A DNA stretch of 40,409 nucleotides from Candidatus Bathyarchaeota archaeon A05DMB-3 (GCA_019685555.1 JABFQN010000015.1:1-40409); one strand, 5' to 3'; numbered from the stretch's first letter, positions 23,917-33,198 are shown. Notes: a model not told the origin generated them from the sequence alone. Numbers and translations: made by a program.

Positions 23917-24826
23917 TCATTTCTCCTCCTATAAGTTTTACAAAAACATCTTCAAGTGTGATGGGTGAGGCTTCAGCCTTCAACCCGTTTTTCAGGGCTT
24001 TTTTCACAAGGTCTATGGCTTCGTCTCCGTTGTCAATGTAAATTATTCGTTTGCTTCCAAAGCTTACTGAGGAATGGTTGCTGATGAACTTATCCAGCGT
24101 TTTTAGGCTTTTGCCTTCAACAACAACTCTGAACTTCTCCTTGGTTAGGCTTTTGATTTCTTCAATGGTTCCCTGCGCTATTAGCTCGCCTTTGTGGATT
24201 ATGGCTAGTCTGTCGGAAACCATTTCGGCTTCTTCCATGATGTGGGTTGTTAGAAGGATGGTTTTTCCTTCTTCAATCATTTCCCTCAAAACAATCCAAA
24301 CTTTTCTCCGCGCCACGGCGTCTAAACCGCTTGTGGGTTCATCCAGCATTAGCACTTCAGCATCTGAAGCCAAAGCCGCTGCTATTATCGCCCTTTTCTT
24401 TTCTCCGCCTGAAAGCGTTGCACAAGTGCGGTTTTTCAGCTCCCACAGTTCAACAGCCTTCAAGGCTTTTTCAGAAGTTTCCTTTGCTTTTTGCTTGGTC
24501 ATGCCGCGAAGAAGCGAGAAATAGTAGCAGTATTCCCAAGGTGTGAAATTGCCATAAGTAGCCACATCCTGTGGAACAACGGCTATGTGCTCCCGTACAC
24601 TTTCAGCCCTGTCTACAACGTTAAATCCCAAAACATAGGCTTCGCCGTTTGTAGGTAATAGCTGCGTGGAAATAATTCTGAGTAAGGTTGTTTTTCCAGC
24701 GCCGTTTGGACCCAGCAAGGTGAAAAGTTCACCTTTCTTTATGGATAGGCTGACGCCTTTTAGGGCTTCCACGGTCTCTTTGCCATGGTATGTTTTGACA
24801 AGGTTTACTGATTTTACTGCTTCCAA
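23894..24826 (-). CDS. ABC transporter ATP-binding protein
   Basis: The protein of about 310 residues has Walker A LLGPNGAGKTTLLR, Q-loop AVVPQDVATY, signature LSGGEKKRAIIAAAL, Walker B EVLMLDEPTSGLD and H-loop LLTTHIMEEAE. It is the DrrA/CcmA-type ATPase of multidrug or lipid exporters, with a C-terminal about 80-residue extension typical of that class. The start is uncertain: TTG at 24826 begins right at the conserved first strand and follows GAGG; GTG at 24847 is 7 codons upstream. It overlaps the permease gene and is the first gene of the pair. Confidence 0.95.
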   Translation of the reverse strand: MEAVKSVNLVKTYHGKETVEALKGVSLSIKKGELFTLLGPNGAGKTTLLRIISTQLLPTNGEAYVLGFNVVDRAESVREHIAVVPQDVATYGNFTPWEYCYYFSLLRGMTKQKAKETSEKALKAVELWELKNRTCATLSGGEKKRAIIAAALASDAEVLMLDEPTSGLDAVARRKVWIVLREMIEEGKTILLTTHIMEEAEMVSDRLAIIHKGELIAQGTIEEIKSLTKEKFRVVVEGKSLKTLDKFISNHSSVSFGSKRIIYIDNGDEAIDLVKKALKNGLKAEASPITLEDVFVKLIGGEMNENRKNG

Positions 24827-24923
24827 TGTCCTCAGCCCTTTTAACACATTTACATATTGAACTTTGGAGCTGGTTGTTAAGGGTTATGGGTAAAAGTGGT
24901 CAAAGATTTGGTCATCAACTGCT

Positions 24924-25439
24924 TTAGAAGATTCTCCTTGTTGGAATAAGTTGATGGGTGAAGCCTATGTTCGCTTTGCTTTTATATTGGTCATTGCGGA
25001 TTCCTAAGGCTATTTCTACAAACTCTTTTATGGTTTGGTTAGCGAACTCCCATGTTGGTCTTCCATAGATTAAACCATTACACGTTGAGTCTGCATAGAC
25101 ATAAAGATTTTTTCCACCGTAGGGATAGACGGCTTCTCTTGCATATCCAAATTTTGGACTGCCTAAAATTTTGAAAGGCCATAGTTTGCATGCTGTTGGT
25201 TTCATGTGCTGCAGTCCACATAAGTGCATGTTCGAGAGCTTGTAGAGGAATATGCATGAACCGTCGCTTTTCCTTCTTAAATAAAGCTTGTTTAAACCTG
25301 AAGCTGTTGTTTCAGCTCCATAGTTTTTCACTATGTGTAGCCATTCTTGGAAGTTTAGAACTACACTGTAGGCTTTGCAGCATAGGCCGCAAGTGTTGCA
25401 TTTCCAGTCTGCTATGCAACTCCACGGAACAAACAGCAT
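24924..25439 (-). CDS. YkgJ-type cysteine-cluster protein
   Basis: The 171-residue protein has WKCNTCGLCCKAYSVVL (residues 13-29), then CIFL, LCGLQHMKPTACKLWPF and a final CNG segment. This is the CxxCxxCC...C...RPxxC arrangement of the YkgJ/Fe-or-Zn-chelating domain family; metal binding is expected, function unknown. A second member of the family lies at 30656-31192. It sits alone, with a T-rich intergenic stretch upstream. Confidence 0.82.
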   Translation of the reverse strand: MLFVPWSCIADWKCNTCGLCCKAYSVVLNFQEWLHIVKNYGAETTASGLNKLYLRRKSDGSCIFLYKLSNMHLCGLQHMKPTACKLWPFKILGSPKFGYAREAVYPYGGKNLYVYADSTCNGLIYGRPTWEFANQTIKEFVEIALGIRNDQYKSKANIGFTHQLIPTRRIF

Positions 25440-25503
25440 TTAGTTTACCCGCGCTTGTTATCTTTTCCCTAAAATTTTGGAGAAACAAAGTTTTAATAAA
25501 AGT

Positions 25504-25935
25504 TTATCTTGTCTCTTCCGCTTCTGTGTTGCAAAAGGCTTTCAGTTTATCTCTTACTTCTTTTGGGATTTGGGTGGCTTTCAGTGTTTGTCTGTCCACA
25601 GCTACAGCCACAATATAACCGCTTGCCAACAAATCACTCGTTTCCTTGTTGTGGATTTTGAAGCCGTATTTCACGGCTTTTTCTTTCAATTCTTCCACTG
25701 TCAGTTCTATTTCAAGCAAGTCGTTAAATTTTGCTGGTTTGTTGTATTGGCAGAAGGCTTCCACCCGCGGCATTATTATTTCCCTGTCTCCAAGCCAGCC
25801 TATCAAGCCAAGTTTTGCGTAAAATTCCTCTTCGGCTCTTTCGAAAAATCTGAAGAAGTTTGAGAAGTGGACTATTTGGGCGGCGTCTGTGTCTACCCAT
25901 GAAACCCTATACAATGTTTTAAAAGAGTGCGGCAT
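25504..25935 (-). CDS. Hotdog-fold acyl-CoA thioesterase
   Basis: The protein of 143 residues from the ATG at 25935 matches 4-hydroxybenzoyl-CoA thioesterase-like enzymes: YRVSWVDTDAAQIVHFSNFFRFFERAEEEF has the catalytic Asp and the 'DTDxxxxVHxxxyfryfE' pattern, followed by beta strands ending KATQIPKEVRDKL. An upstream in-frame start at 26028 would overlap the methyltransferase gene and adds residues unlike the family. It hydrolyses acyl-CoA thioesters; the acyl group is unknown. It is 22 nt after the methyltransferase gene on the same strand. Confidence 0.88.
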   Translation of the reverse strand: MPHSFKTLYRVSWVDTDAAQIVHFSNFFRFFERAEEEFYAKLGLIGWLGDREIIMPRVEAFCQYNKPAKFNDLLEIELTVEELKEKAVKYGFKIHNKETSDLLASGYIVAVAVDRQTLKATQIPKEVRDKLKAFCNTEAEETR

Positions 25936-25957
25936 GCTTCCACAACTTGAGGAGGGG

Positions 25958-26386
25958 CTAGCCTTTCCTATAGAGGTATATGGTGTGGGATGGGTATCCA
26001 AGCTTCGGGTTCTCGCAGAAATTATCAACTTTCAATGGTTTCCAACCCACAATTTCATAGTCGTGGGAAACAACACGGGCTCCGGTTCTAAGCTCAACTT
26101 CAAGTTTTGGCTTAATCTTCTCGTTGGCGCTTGTTGTTAAATATAGGAATATGACGTCGGCTGATGTTAAGTCGACGTTGAACATGTCGCCGTTGACTAT
26201 GGTTACTCTGTCTTGAAGACCTTCCTCATAAACTGTGCTTAAGGCTCTTTTTGCAAGGTCTTCGCGTAACTCGACGCCTACGGCTCTTGCACCGAAATCC
26301 TTCGCAGCCATAATAACTGTTCTACCGTCTCCAGCACCCAAGTCAAAGAAAACCTCTCCAGGTTTTAGCTGTGCCAAAATAAGCAT
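25958..26386 (-). CDS. Class I SAM methyltransferase, start codon upstream and non-canonical
   Basis: From ATG 26386 the frame gives 142 residues with SAM motif I VFFDLGAGDGRTVI, AVGVELREDLA and the motif DVIFLYLTTSANEKIKPKLE; C-terminal RVVSHDYEIVGWKP fits small archaeal methyltransferases. Homologues begin with a segment like APYVPTPxxVVxxML, and that segment is encoded in frame upstream (FIAPYVPTPLPVVRHM), back to at least 26464, but the stretch contains no ATG, GTG or TTG. ATT at 26464 sits just after GAGGGAG. A TTG at 26463 would be in frame if one G were added in the run near 26446-26448. So either a rare start or a frameshift is present. The substrate is unknown. Confidence 0.75.
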   Translation of the reverse strand: MLILAQLKPGEVFFDLGAGDGRTVIMAAKDFGARAVGVELREDLAKRALSTVYEEGLQDRVTIVNGDMFNVDLTSADVIFLYLTTSANEKIKPKLEVELRTGARVVSHDYEIVGWKPLKVDNFCENPKLGYPSHTIYLYRKG

Positions 26387-26495
26387 GTGGCGGACGACTG
26401 GAAGGGGTGTGGGAACGTAGGGGGCTATGAACAGTTTAGGGGCCTCCCTTCTGGTTTTAGCAATGTCTCCCTCTCTTTTTTAAAATTTTCTCAGT

Positions 26496-26837
26496 TTAAG
26501 CTACGTAGGTTGACCTTTTAGGTGTGGGTCTTCTGGATTCTCCGCATTTCATGGCGCTTTGAGCGCAAAGTTCCAGATATTTTTCTTCGTCTCCAGCGCC
26601 TACTGCCTCGGCGGCTTTGCGGCATAATTCGCTGGGTTCCTCGCATCCTTCTTCCTTGCATAAGCCCGAAATGTAGAGGCAGATTTCCTGCACGTCTTTA
26701 GGCTCTAGTACAGCTCTGTTGGTGCGGATTAGGAGGCAGAGTTCCCTTGCCAAAACACAGTTTTTGACGTATTTAACTCTGTTTAAAACTTCTTCGCGGA
26801 GTTTTTTTCTGCTTATCTCCAAGCTTCTTATCTCCAC
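26496..26837 (-). CDS. Small cysteine-rich helical protein, unknown
   Basis: The 113-residue protein has eight cysteines, in KNCVLARELCLL, QEICLYISGLCKEEGCEEPSELCRKAAE and YLELCAQSAMKCGES, within predicted helices. The regular spacing suggests metal binding or paired disulfides in a helical bundle. I recognise no family. It is the first gene of a co-directional group with the methyltransferase (about 31 nt downstream) and the thioesterase, and the helicase gene lies just upstream. Confidence 0.6.
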   Translation of the reverse strand: MEIRSLEISRKKLREEVLNRVKYVKNCVLARELCLLIRTNRAVLEPKDVQEICLYISGLCKEEGCEEPSELCRKAAEAVGAGDEEKYLELCAQSAMKCGESRRPTPKRSTYVA

Positions 26838-26911
26838 AAGATATTGAGGCGACGCTCACCCACATTAAGGTGGTCTCCCATTTAAAAGTTGTTGTAAGTC
26901 TCTCACCACTT

Positions 26912-29788
26912 CTACCAGAATCTTTTGCTTATGGCTTTGCGTTCCGCCTCCAAAACAAGTTCATAAAACCTATCGTCAAGCCGCGAATCTTTTTCAAGAA
27001 CTTCTTTAACGTCTGAGGGTTGAACTTTTCTGGCGCATAAGGCGACCACCGCTGGCTTTCCATATTCCGCTATTAACCGAGCTGTTTGCAGGGCTTGCTT
27101 TCGCAGTTTCTCTTCGCTTTTGGTCAGTTTTTCGCCTTTTTTCTCTATTAAGGGTAGAATCTTCTCCTCCTCAACCTTCAGCAGTCCAATTGCTTCGGAG
27201 CCGCATTTTGGACATTTGGGTTTTGTCGGCAATTCTTTTACGCGTATCATGTCCGTGTAGCTCCAACAGTTTGTGCAGATGAAGCTGCATGTTTCGTTGA
27301 GCAGTCTTGCCTTGGCAGATTCTACGAGGACAGCGCGCATTCTTTCAGGCGGAATTAAATCTGTTTTCATGCTGACGCGTTCTATGCCAACCCGCGCCAC
27401 TGGAGTAGCATTTCCACCAGTTTCCACCTTCTCCACTACAATTTCGCCCTTGCGGATTTTTCCTAAAACATGCACAAGCTTTTCCAAGTCCAAGTCTTTT
27501 GTGAAAACTTCTTTCAAGGCTTCCTCAAACATTGGGGTTCCCTCAAAACTTTTCAAGAGTCTCTGAAGGCTCACGTTACTGAAGTCCGCCCACTTCTCCA
27601 GTGCTCCAAACCGTCTTGCCACATGAATCATCCGCCTCTTGAAAAGCCCCGTCTTCACAGTAGCCCTTGTTAAAGTTTCTCTAACAGCTTGTTCTCCCAT
27701 GCCAGCCATTTCCATCAATAAATCTGCCATTTGCTCCGCGTTCGCCGCCCCCATGGTTTGCACAAATATCCTGTAAGGGTCGTGTTGAACCACTACGCCG
27801 TATCCGATTTTCTCGGAGAGCAGTTGCCCAATAAGCTGGGCTAGGGCTCTGTTGGTGAGGGAGCCGAAATGGGCGTGAACAATCACAAAGTCTTCCCAGT
27901 CTTCAACTATTATCCGCCTGTCCGTGGGAACAGGCATTCCAGCAGAGGCGTGCTCCACAGTTTCAGTTAACGCGTCTAAAATTGTCTCCTTATCAGCTGG
28001 ATATTGCATGCTAAGCTTGGCGGCGATTTCCCCGGGTGATGAGCCCTTCAACATTTGCTCCTCAACAAAGCCTCTTATGCTGCCAACTTCCTGTGCCACT
28101 TCAAAAGGCACTGGGATTTCCTCACCTATCCAGCTTGGTATAGCCCCAGTAGGGTCGTCTACGGGCTTAACGTAAACCTTGTCGCCTGAAACATGGAGAA
28201 TCCGCCATGGGCTTCCGCGAATTATGAACTTTATGCCCGGCTTGCCATACTCAGCCATAAAGGCTTCGTCTAAAACTCCTATGGCTGAGTCAGCTGACTC
28301 GTCGACGACGAGATACTGTTTTTCTTCTGGTATCATGGACAAGTTGTTAAAATAATATTCGAAAAGCGCTTTTGTCCTCCGCGGTTTTAAGGCAACTTTG
28401 TCTTCGAAGGAAACCCATGCCAACCGTGGAAAGCGTTGATGCATATACATTAGAATTTTCTCAACATCCTCCATTGTTAAGTCCGCGTATGGATAAGCGT
28501 TTCTGAACATTTCTAAGACTTCGCCGAATTCGAGGCGTTTCTGTTTGACGAGTAAACCTGCTATCTGGTGGGCTAACGCATCATAGGGTTTTGGCGGAAT
28601 TTCAACAGGTTCCAAATCCTCTTTTAAGGCGCGCTTGGCTATGGCTAAAGCTTCAAGAGTGTCATCCGAATCCATTGTGACGATTATTCCTTCTGCTATG
28701 CGGCCAATTCTGTGGCCGCTTCTGCCCACGCGCTGAATAAGCCTCGTAACCTGCCTTGGGCTCATGTATTGGATAACTAGGTCTATTCTGCCCACGTCTA
28801 TGCCCAGTTCTAGGCTGCTGGTGCAAACTAAGCCTTTCAACTCGCCGTTTTTTAAGCCTCTTTCAGCGGCTATGCGGGAAGGTTTAGCTAAAGAACCGTG
28901 GTGTATGGAGACTGGGAAGTCTATGTCCCAAACCTTGAAGCGGCTGGCTAAAACTTCTGAAATGGCTCTAGTGTTGGTGAACAATAGAACTGACTTATGG
29001 CGGCTTATATAGTCGCGGATTACCCTAAGCCTAGCTGCTACTTCTGGATGCGTGTAAAGCTGTCCAGCAAGCCTAAAATCATCGGCTTCAGGCTTTGGAA
29101 AAACTATCTTAAGATGCATTTTCCGCGCGACTGGAACTCGCACAATTTCAACTGGGCGACCGTTTCCAACAAGGAACTGCGCCACCTTTTCCGGACTGCC
29201 AATGGTGGCTGACAAACCTATAATTTGAAAGTCCCTCCCAATCATGGTTCTAAGCCTTTCAAGGGCTAGGGCAAGCTGGCTTCCCCTTTTGCTGTCAGCC
29301 ATTTCATGCACTTCGTCAATTATCACCCAGCGCACCTGCTGCAGATGCTGCCTCATAATCCAACCAACCAAAATCGCTTGCAAAGTTTCAGGCGTCGTAA
29401 TCAAAACATCTGGTGGACTACGCGCCTGCCTTGTTCGTTCGCGAGTTTCTGTGTCACCATGCCTAACCGCCAACTTAATGTCTAGGTTGTTGCACCACCA
29501 TTCGAGACGCTCCAACATGTCACGGTTTAGAGCCCTCAAAGGTGTAATGTAAAGAACCTTTATGCCCGGAGCTTGCGACTCCTGCAAAAGCATGCTTAAA
29601 ACTGGCAGAAAAGCAGCCTCAGTCTTGCCCGTTGCAGTAGGTGAAATAAGCAGGACATTCTTTCCCTCAAGAATTAGCGGAATAGTTTTCTCTTGAGGTT
29701 CCGTTGGCTTTGAGAATCCCCTCTGCTCAATCAAGCGGCGAACAGGCTTAACCAGAAGGTCAAAAGCGTTTTTAGGAGATTCTTTCAA
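26912..29788 (-). CDS. Lhr-type DEAD/DEAH-box helicase
   Basis: This 958-residue superfamily 2 helicase has Q-motif PTEPQEKTIP, Walker A TATGKT (51-56), motif Ib ITTPETLQ, Walker B DEVH (158-161), motif III GLSATIGS, motif VI LIQRVGRSGHR and then the long Lhr-type winged-helix and accessory region. Near the C-terminus CSFICTNC and CPKC form a zinc-ribbon-like site. This is the archaeal Lhr class (aLhr1/aLhr2), implicated in DNA repair or RNA metabolism; which subgroup it belongs to I cannot decide. Length fits. The gene lies upstream of the small cysteine-rich gene, 74 nt away. Confidence 0.93.
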   Translation of the reverse strand: MKESPKNAFDLLVKPVRRLIEQRGFSKPTEPQEKTIPLILEGKNVLLISPTATGKTEAAFLPVLSMLLQESQAPGIKVLYITPLRALNRDMLERLEWWCNNLDIKLAVRHGDTETRERTRQARSPPDVLITTPETLQAILVGWIMRQHLQQVRWVIIDEVHEMADSKRGSQLALALERLRTMIGRDFQIIGLSATIGSPEKVAQFLVGNGRPVEIVRVPVARKMHLKIVFPKPEADDFRLAGQLYTHPEVAARLRVIRDYISRHKSVLLFTNTRAISEVLASRFKVWDIDFPVSIHHGSLAKPSRIAAERGLKNGELKGLVCTSSLELGIDVGRIDLVIQYMSPRQVTRLIQRVGRSGHRIGRIAEGIIVTMDSDDTLEALAIAKRALKEDLEPVEIPPKPYDALAHQIAGLLVKQKRLEFGEVLEMFRNAYPYADLTMEDVEKILMYMHQRFPRLAWVSFEDKVALKPRRTKALFEYYFNNLSMIPEEKQYLVVDESADSAIGVLDEAFMAEYGKPGIKFIIRGSPWRILHVSGDKVYVKPVDDPTGAIPSWIGEEIPVPFEVAQEVGSIRGFVEEQMLKGSSPGEIAAKLSMQYPADKETILDALTETVEHASAGMPVPTDRRIIVEDWEDFVIVHAHFGSLTNRALAQLIGQLLSEKIGYGVVVQHDPYRIFVQTMGAANAEQMADLLMEMAGMGEQAVRETLTRATVKTGLFKRRMIHVARRFGALEKWADFSNVSLQRLLKSFEGTPMFEEALKEVFTKDLDLEKLVHVLGKIRKGEIVVEKVETGGNATPVARVGIERVSMKTDLIPPERMRAVLVESAKARLLNETCSFICTNCWSYTDMIRVKELPTKPKCPKCGSEAIGLLKVEEEKILPLIEKKGEKLTKSEEKLRKQALQTARLIAEYGKPAVVALCARKVQPSDVKEVLEKDSRLDDRFYELVLEAERKAISKRFW

Positions 29789-29934
29789 AGCTGATTTAAC
29801 TCCAGACGTGCTGATAGGAATAGCGGAAACCTAAAGGTAAAAGCATTTTGCATACGCAAGCAGCATCTCCGCATAAGCACCATAAAATATATGGCTAGCA
29901 AATTTCAAACGAGAATGAAGAGGAAGTGCAATTT

Positions 29935-30492
29935 ATGAACGAAACCATAGAGGTTATAAAACGTAGGAGAAGCATACGGCGGTTTAAACCAGAACAGATA
30001 CGCGACTCAGACTTGCAGGAAATATTGGAGTCCGCTTTGCTTGCGCCTAACGCTCGAAACCAGCAGAAATGGCACTTCACTGTAATCCAAAACGAAGAAG
30101 TGCTAAACAAAATGGCAAGCATCATGAAGGAAAACATGTTAAACTCGGAGATAGAATTTTTGGCTGAACGAGCAAAAGATCCCGAGTTTAATCCTTTCGG
30201 AAACGCTCCAACAGTCGTCTTAATCACAGCGGACAAAACAACCCGTTTTGCTGAAATTGACTGCGCCTTAGCCGCCGAAAACATCTTGATAGCAGCCGAA
30301 TCTCTGGGCTTGGGTTCCCACATAATGACTTCCACCGAATTCTTATTCACAACGGAAAAAGGCAAGGAACTGAAAAAGGAGTTAGGAGTTCCAGAAGGAT
30401 ACGAACACGTCTGCGTAATAGCCTTAGGATACAAAGATGAAAACCTGCCGGCAAAACCGAGAAGAAAAGATGTAATCAACTATATAAGATGA
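29935..30492 (+). CDS. Nitroreductase family protein
   Basis: The 185-residue flavoprotein begins ETIEVIKRRRSIRRFKPEQI, the FMN-phosphate-binding arginine cluster of nitroreductases, and has LLAPNARNQQKWHFTVI, CALAAENILIAAESLGLGSHIM and VIALGYKDE near the end. It reduces nitro compounds, quinones or flavins with NAD(P)H; the physiological substrate is unknown. The ATG at 29935 follows GAGGAAGTG, so an in-frame GTG at 29926, inside this binding site, is not used. AAAATATATG at about 29884-29893 resembles a TATA box. Confidence 0.92.
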   Translation: MNETIEVIKRRRSIRRFKPEQIRDSDLQEILESALLAPNARNQQKWHFTVIQNEEVLNKMASIMKENMLNSEIEFLAERAKDPEFNPFGNAPTVVLITADKTTRFAEIDCALAAENILIAAESLGLGSHIMTSTEFLFTTEKGKELKKELGVPEGYEHVCVIALGYKDENLPAKPRRKDVINYIR

Positions 30493-30655
30493 GTTTAACC
30501 CTTCAAACGCACAATAAAAATGTTCTGATTAAACATTCCTTGTTTCATTTTGATTAAATTCCGGCAACGGAAAATCTCTTGAGAACATCTTAACCATGAG
30601 GTGCTTTTTGCAATGCTGCTGTTAAAGAAGACCAGCCAAAACAATTATGGTGTTC

Positions 30656-31192
30656 CTATATTTTGTTTAGAACTTCGCTTTCTATTTCTTCTTCGCCTAT
30701 CTTGAAGGTTTCTGGTTCCTCGCGCTTAAGTATGGTTTTTAAGGCTTCAGGAGGGAGTTCTTTTACAAGCCGCAAAATCTCTTTTCTAGCCGCCTCAAAA
30801 TGTTTCACTAGTAAATTCTTTTCTTTATACATGACTCCCGCTAGGGGGCATATCTTCTCCATCTTCAAATACCACTCGATTTTGCCTGTTTGCTTGTTTA
30901 TGTCGAAGGTTACTGGTCCAGCGACGCATGTTTCAGGCTTAACGGGGTGGACAATGCATTTTCGTGTTGCCTTATCATAGAATATGCAGTAGCCGTCTAC
31001 GTTTTCCCTTGGAAATGTGTATTCAGTGTGGACAAACGGGTTTTCTATGGGTATTTTATGCTTTTTCAAGTATTCCTCGATGATTTCCTTTCGCCTTAAC
31101 GTTATGGGCGGTCTAGCGTCCCAGCAGCAGTTGATTTTGCATGTGCCGCAGACATCAAAGAAATTTTTCTGTCTTTCCCCTTCAGTTTGCAT
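30656..31192 (-). CDS. YkgJ-type cysteine-cluster protein
   Basis: The protein of 178 residues has CGTCKINCCWDARP near the start, then GYCIFYDKATRKCIVHPVKPETCVAGP and EKICPLAG, the CxxCxxxCC...C...C..HPxxPxxC pattern of the Fe/Zn-chelating YkgJ family. The ATG at 31192 follows AGGGAGGTT by 10 nt; that binding site is embedded in the end of the GCS2 gene, and in-frame starts at 31225 and 31231 would overlap it. The tight junction suggests co-translation with the GCS2 ligase. The role is unknown; metal supply or redox is possible. Confidence 0.85.
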   Translation of the reverse strand: MQTEGERQKNFFDVCGTCKINCCWDARPPITLRRKEIIEEYLKKHKIPIENPFVHTEYTFPRENVDGYCIFYDKATRKCIVHPVKPETCVAGPVTFDINKQTGKIEWYLKMEKICPLAGVMYKEKNLLVKHFEAARKEILRLVKELPPEALKTILKREEPETFKIGEEEIESEVLNKI

Positions 31193-31208
31193 GTACGCCT
31201 TAACCTCC

Positions 31209-32417
31209 CTAAAAGAAGGGCTCATTATCAATTAGGCTCTTTAAAAGTTTCGAATAAACATCCACTATAGCCTCATTCAAATATGTTTTCTGCGCCCTAA
31301 CTTGGACCTTCTCCCTAATAACTTCTGCGAGGTTTCCATGCTCTATTCGCCTCTGCACTAATGGAAGATAATCTTTCTCTTCAACTGTAGCGTTTTCCCA
31401 GGCAATTTTGAGAAAGTGCTCGCAGACTTGTCTGGCTGTCGGTCCGTTTGGATGCAGCACTTTTGCGTTTAGTCCATGCTTTATGACGGATTTGAAGTCT
31501 TCTGTTAAAAGTCTTGTAGGCATAAGCGGCGCATTTTCCGCCATCAACCCTCTAAGCAAGGCTCTTATGAAACAGCTTAGGGCTACATCCGATTTTATGC
31601 ATTCCTGCTCGTCCATAACCCTTATCTCAACGGCTTTTCTTTCAAATCTGAGGATGACGCCTCTAGAATTAACCCATTCTTTGTTAAGGATGCACTGGTG
31701 GGCTCCAGCTTTAGCCAAATCAGTAGAGTATTTTTCAATAACGTCCTTTCGGTATTGCTTGAAAGAGTAAACGTATTCTGGAACCACATTTCCAGTTATC
31801 GAAGGGATTTCCTTCTGGTTTTCCATGTAAAAATAAAGCCTGTTATCCGCATAATCGCCAAAACATCCTTCATAAATGGGAGAGGAGGCTGAAACTGCTG
31901 GAAGGTAGGCGCAGACGTTTGCAAGCAAATTATGCACTTGAACAGCTTTTTCCTCATCAGAGTATGGAATGTTAAGTTGGAAGCTTTGAATGTTAAGCCA
32001 GCCGTGCTGTTTAAGGTTGAAAATTCGGCTGAAAGCCTCATAAATCTGCCTGTGACGGTGGGGCCAAACTGTGGTTTCCTCAAGCCTTAATGTTGGGTGC
32101 ATTCCCGTCCCCAGAAGCCTAGCCCCATAACGCTTTTGCAAAAGTTCGCCTAGCCTTAAAACTGCCATGTGCATTTTTTCCTCGAAGTTTCTTGGCGACT
32201 TGAAGGGCTTGTTGGGTTTAACCTCTAAAACGTGAAGCTGAAGCTCCTTTCCAAAGGAGAAGTCGCCGAAATCCACAAAGTTTACGATTCGTCCATAAAA
32301 GTCTTTTACGACTTTGTCAACTATGGGTAAAGCCTTCAAGTTTTCATTAACCAATGAGAATTCGTGTTCTGGTCCAAGAACCTCTAGGGTTCTATACGTA
32401 CAGGTAGCCTCTTCCAT
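31209..32417 (-). CDS. GCS2-family glutamate-cysteine ligase-like amidoligase
   Basis: The 402-residue protein is of the carboxylate-amine ligase (GCS2) type: GPEHEFSLVNE (residues 15-25) is the glutamate/metal-binding start, GTGMHPTL, QSFQLNIPYSDEEKAVQVHNLLANVCAYLPAVSASSP in pieces (LNIPYSDE, ASSPIYEG) and EIRVMDEQEC follow. This fold ligates an amino acid to the gamma-carboxyl of glutamate or a similar acid using ATP. The product is unknown; archaea of this kind do not usually make glutathione. It forms a presumptive operon with the methyltransferase upstream (28 nt gap) and the cysteine-cluster protein downstream, opposite the RLAN/ATP-grasp pair. Confidence 0.85.
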   Translation of the reverse strand: MEEATCTYRTLEVLGPEHEFSLVNENLKALPIVDKVVKDFYGRIVNFVDFGDFSFGKELQLHVLEVKPNKPFKSPRNFEEKMHMAVLRLGELLQKRYGARLLGTGMHPTLRLEETTVWPHRHRQIYEAFSRIFNLKQHGWLNIQSFQLNIPYSDEEKAVQVHNLLANVCAYLPAVSASSPIYEGCFGDYADNRLYFYMENQKEIPSITGNVVPEYVYSFKQYRKDVIEKYSTDLAKAGAHQCILNKEWVNSRGVILRFERKAVEIRVMDEQECIKSDVALSCFIRALLRGLMAENAPLMPTRLLTEDFKSVIKHGLNAKVLHPNGPTARQVCEHFLKIAWENATVEEKDYLPLVQRRIEHGNLAEVIREKVQVRAQKTYLNEAIVDVYSKLLKSLIDNEPFF

Positions 32418-32445
32418 TCAATCTGCAAACAACCCAAATATAAGC

Positions 32446-33198
32446 TTATAGCTGAAGCTTTCTGAAGACGTAGATGGCCCAGCTGATTGTTTCTCTCCGC
32501 CATTTAAGATAGATCTCCTTTTCTTTGGCAATTCGCTCCAAAAGTTCTGGAACATCTGGGTCTTCAGGATGAGCTTTTGCATAGTCGTCGGCTGCCAACC
32601 ATTGAAGACTCTCATAATTGTCCCAATCGTCTTCATTGCTTACAATAGTGTAAAGGCACCTTAAGTCTTCACCCTCTCCAACCTTTATGTTGTCCTTGTG
32701 GGTGCCATACTCGTTTCTTCTAAAACCTTCAATTTCCAAATATTCCTTGCAAGGTTCTTTCCGCCAAAAAATTTCGCCGACAATTATTAATCCATCCGGT
32801 TTCGCCATTTCTTTAAGCCTCCTTAACGTTTGTTTATATCCGCTAAAAACCCATGAGGCGCCTATACACATGGCTACATCAAAAAGTTCACCTTTTTCTG
32901 GTTTATATTCGGCTCCATCCATCTCCAAAAATTTGATATCCGCGTTCGGGGCACGTTTTCGGAGTTTTTCTATGCATTCACGTATGCAGTAAGGCGATAT
33001 ATCAACGCCAACGCCGGATATGCCATATAATTCCGCAAGCCTAATGAGAAGTTCACCTTTACCACATGCTATGTCTAAAACTCGTGCCCCTTTTCCCAAA
33101 TTAAGTAGATGGCAGAGGCTTTCCAGCTTTTCCATGCTTATCGGATTGCACACTAAATGCTTTTTGTGAATAATGTCATAATACTTCCATTTATCCAT
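32446..33198 (-). CDS. Class I SAM-dependent methyltransferase
   Basis: The 250-residue methyltransferase has SAM motif I VLDIACGKGELLIRLAE (residues about 40-56), GVGVDISPYC and the later DVAMCIGASWVFSGY, with GLIIVGEIFW for motif III. The N-terminal DKWKYYDIIHKKHLVCNPIS is characteristic of a broad group of small-molecule methyltransferases. Target unknown. It is the first gene of the minus-strand operon with the GCS2 ligase, so methylation of the same product is a reasonable inference. Confidence 0.88.
   Translation of the reverse strand: MDKWKYYDIIHKKHLVCNPISMEKLESLCHLLNLGKGARVLDIACGKGELLIRLAELYGISGVGVDISPYCIRECIEKLRKRAPNADIKFLEMDGAEYKPEKGELFDVAMCIGASWVFSGYKQTLRRLKEMAKPDGLIIVGEIFWRKEPCKEYLEIEGFRRNEYGTHKDNIKVGEGEDLRCLYTIVSNEDDWDNYESLQWLAADDYAKAHPEDPDVPELLERIAKEKEIYLKWRRETISWAIYVFRKLQL

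Noticed and set aside
29895-30479. Minus-strand frame of 194 codons
   Set aside because: It is the antisense of the nitroreductase gene, which has clear FMN-binding motifs.
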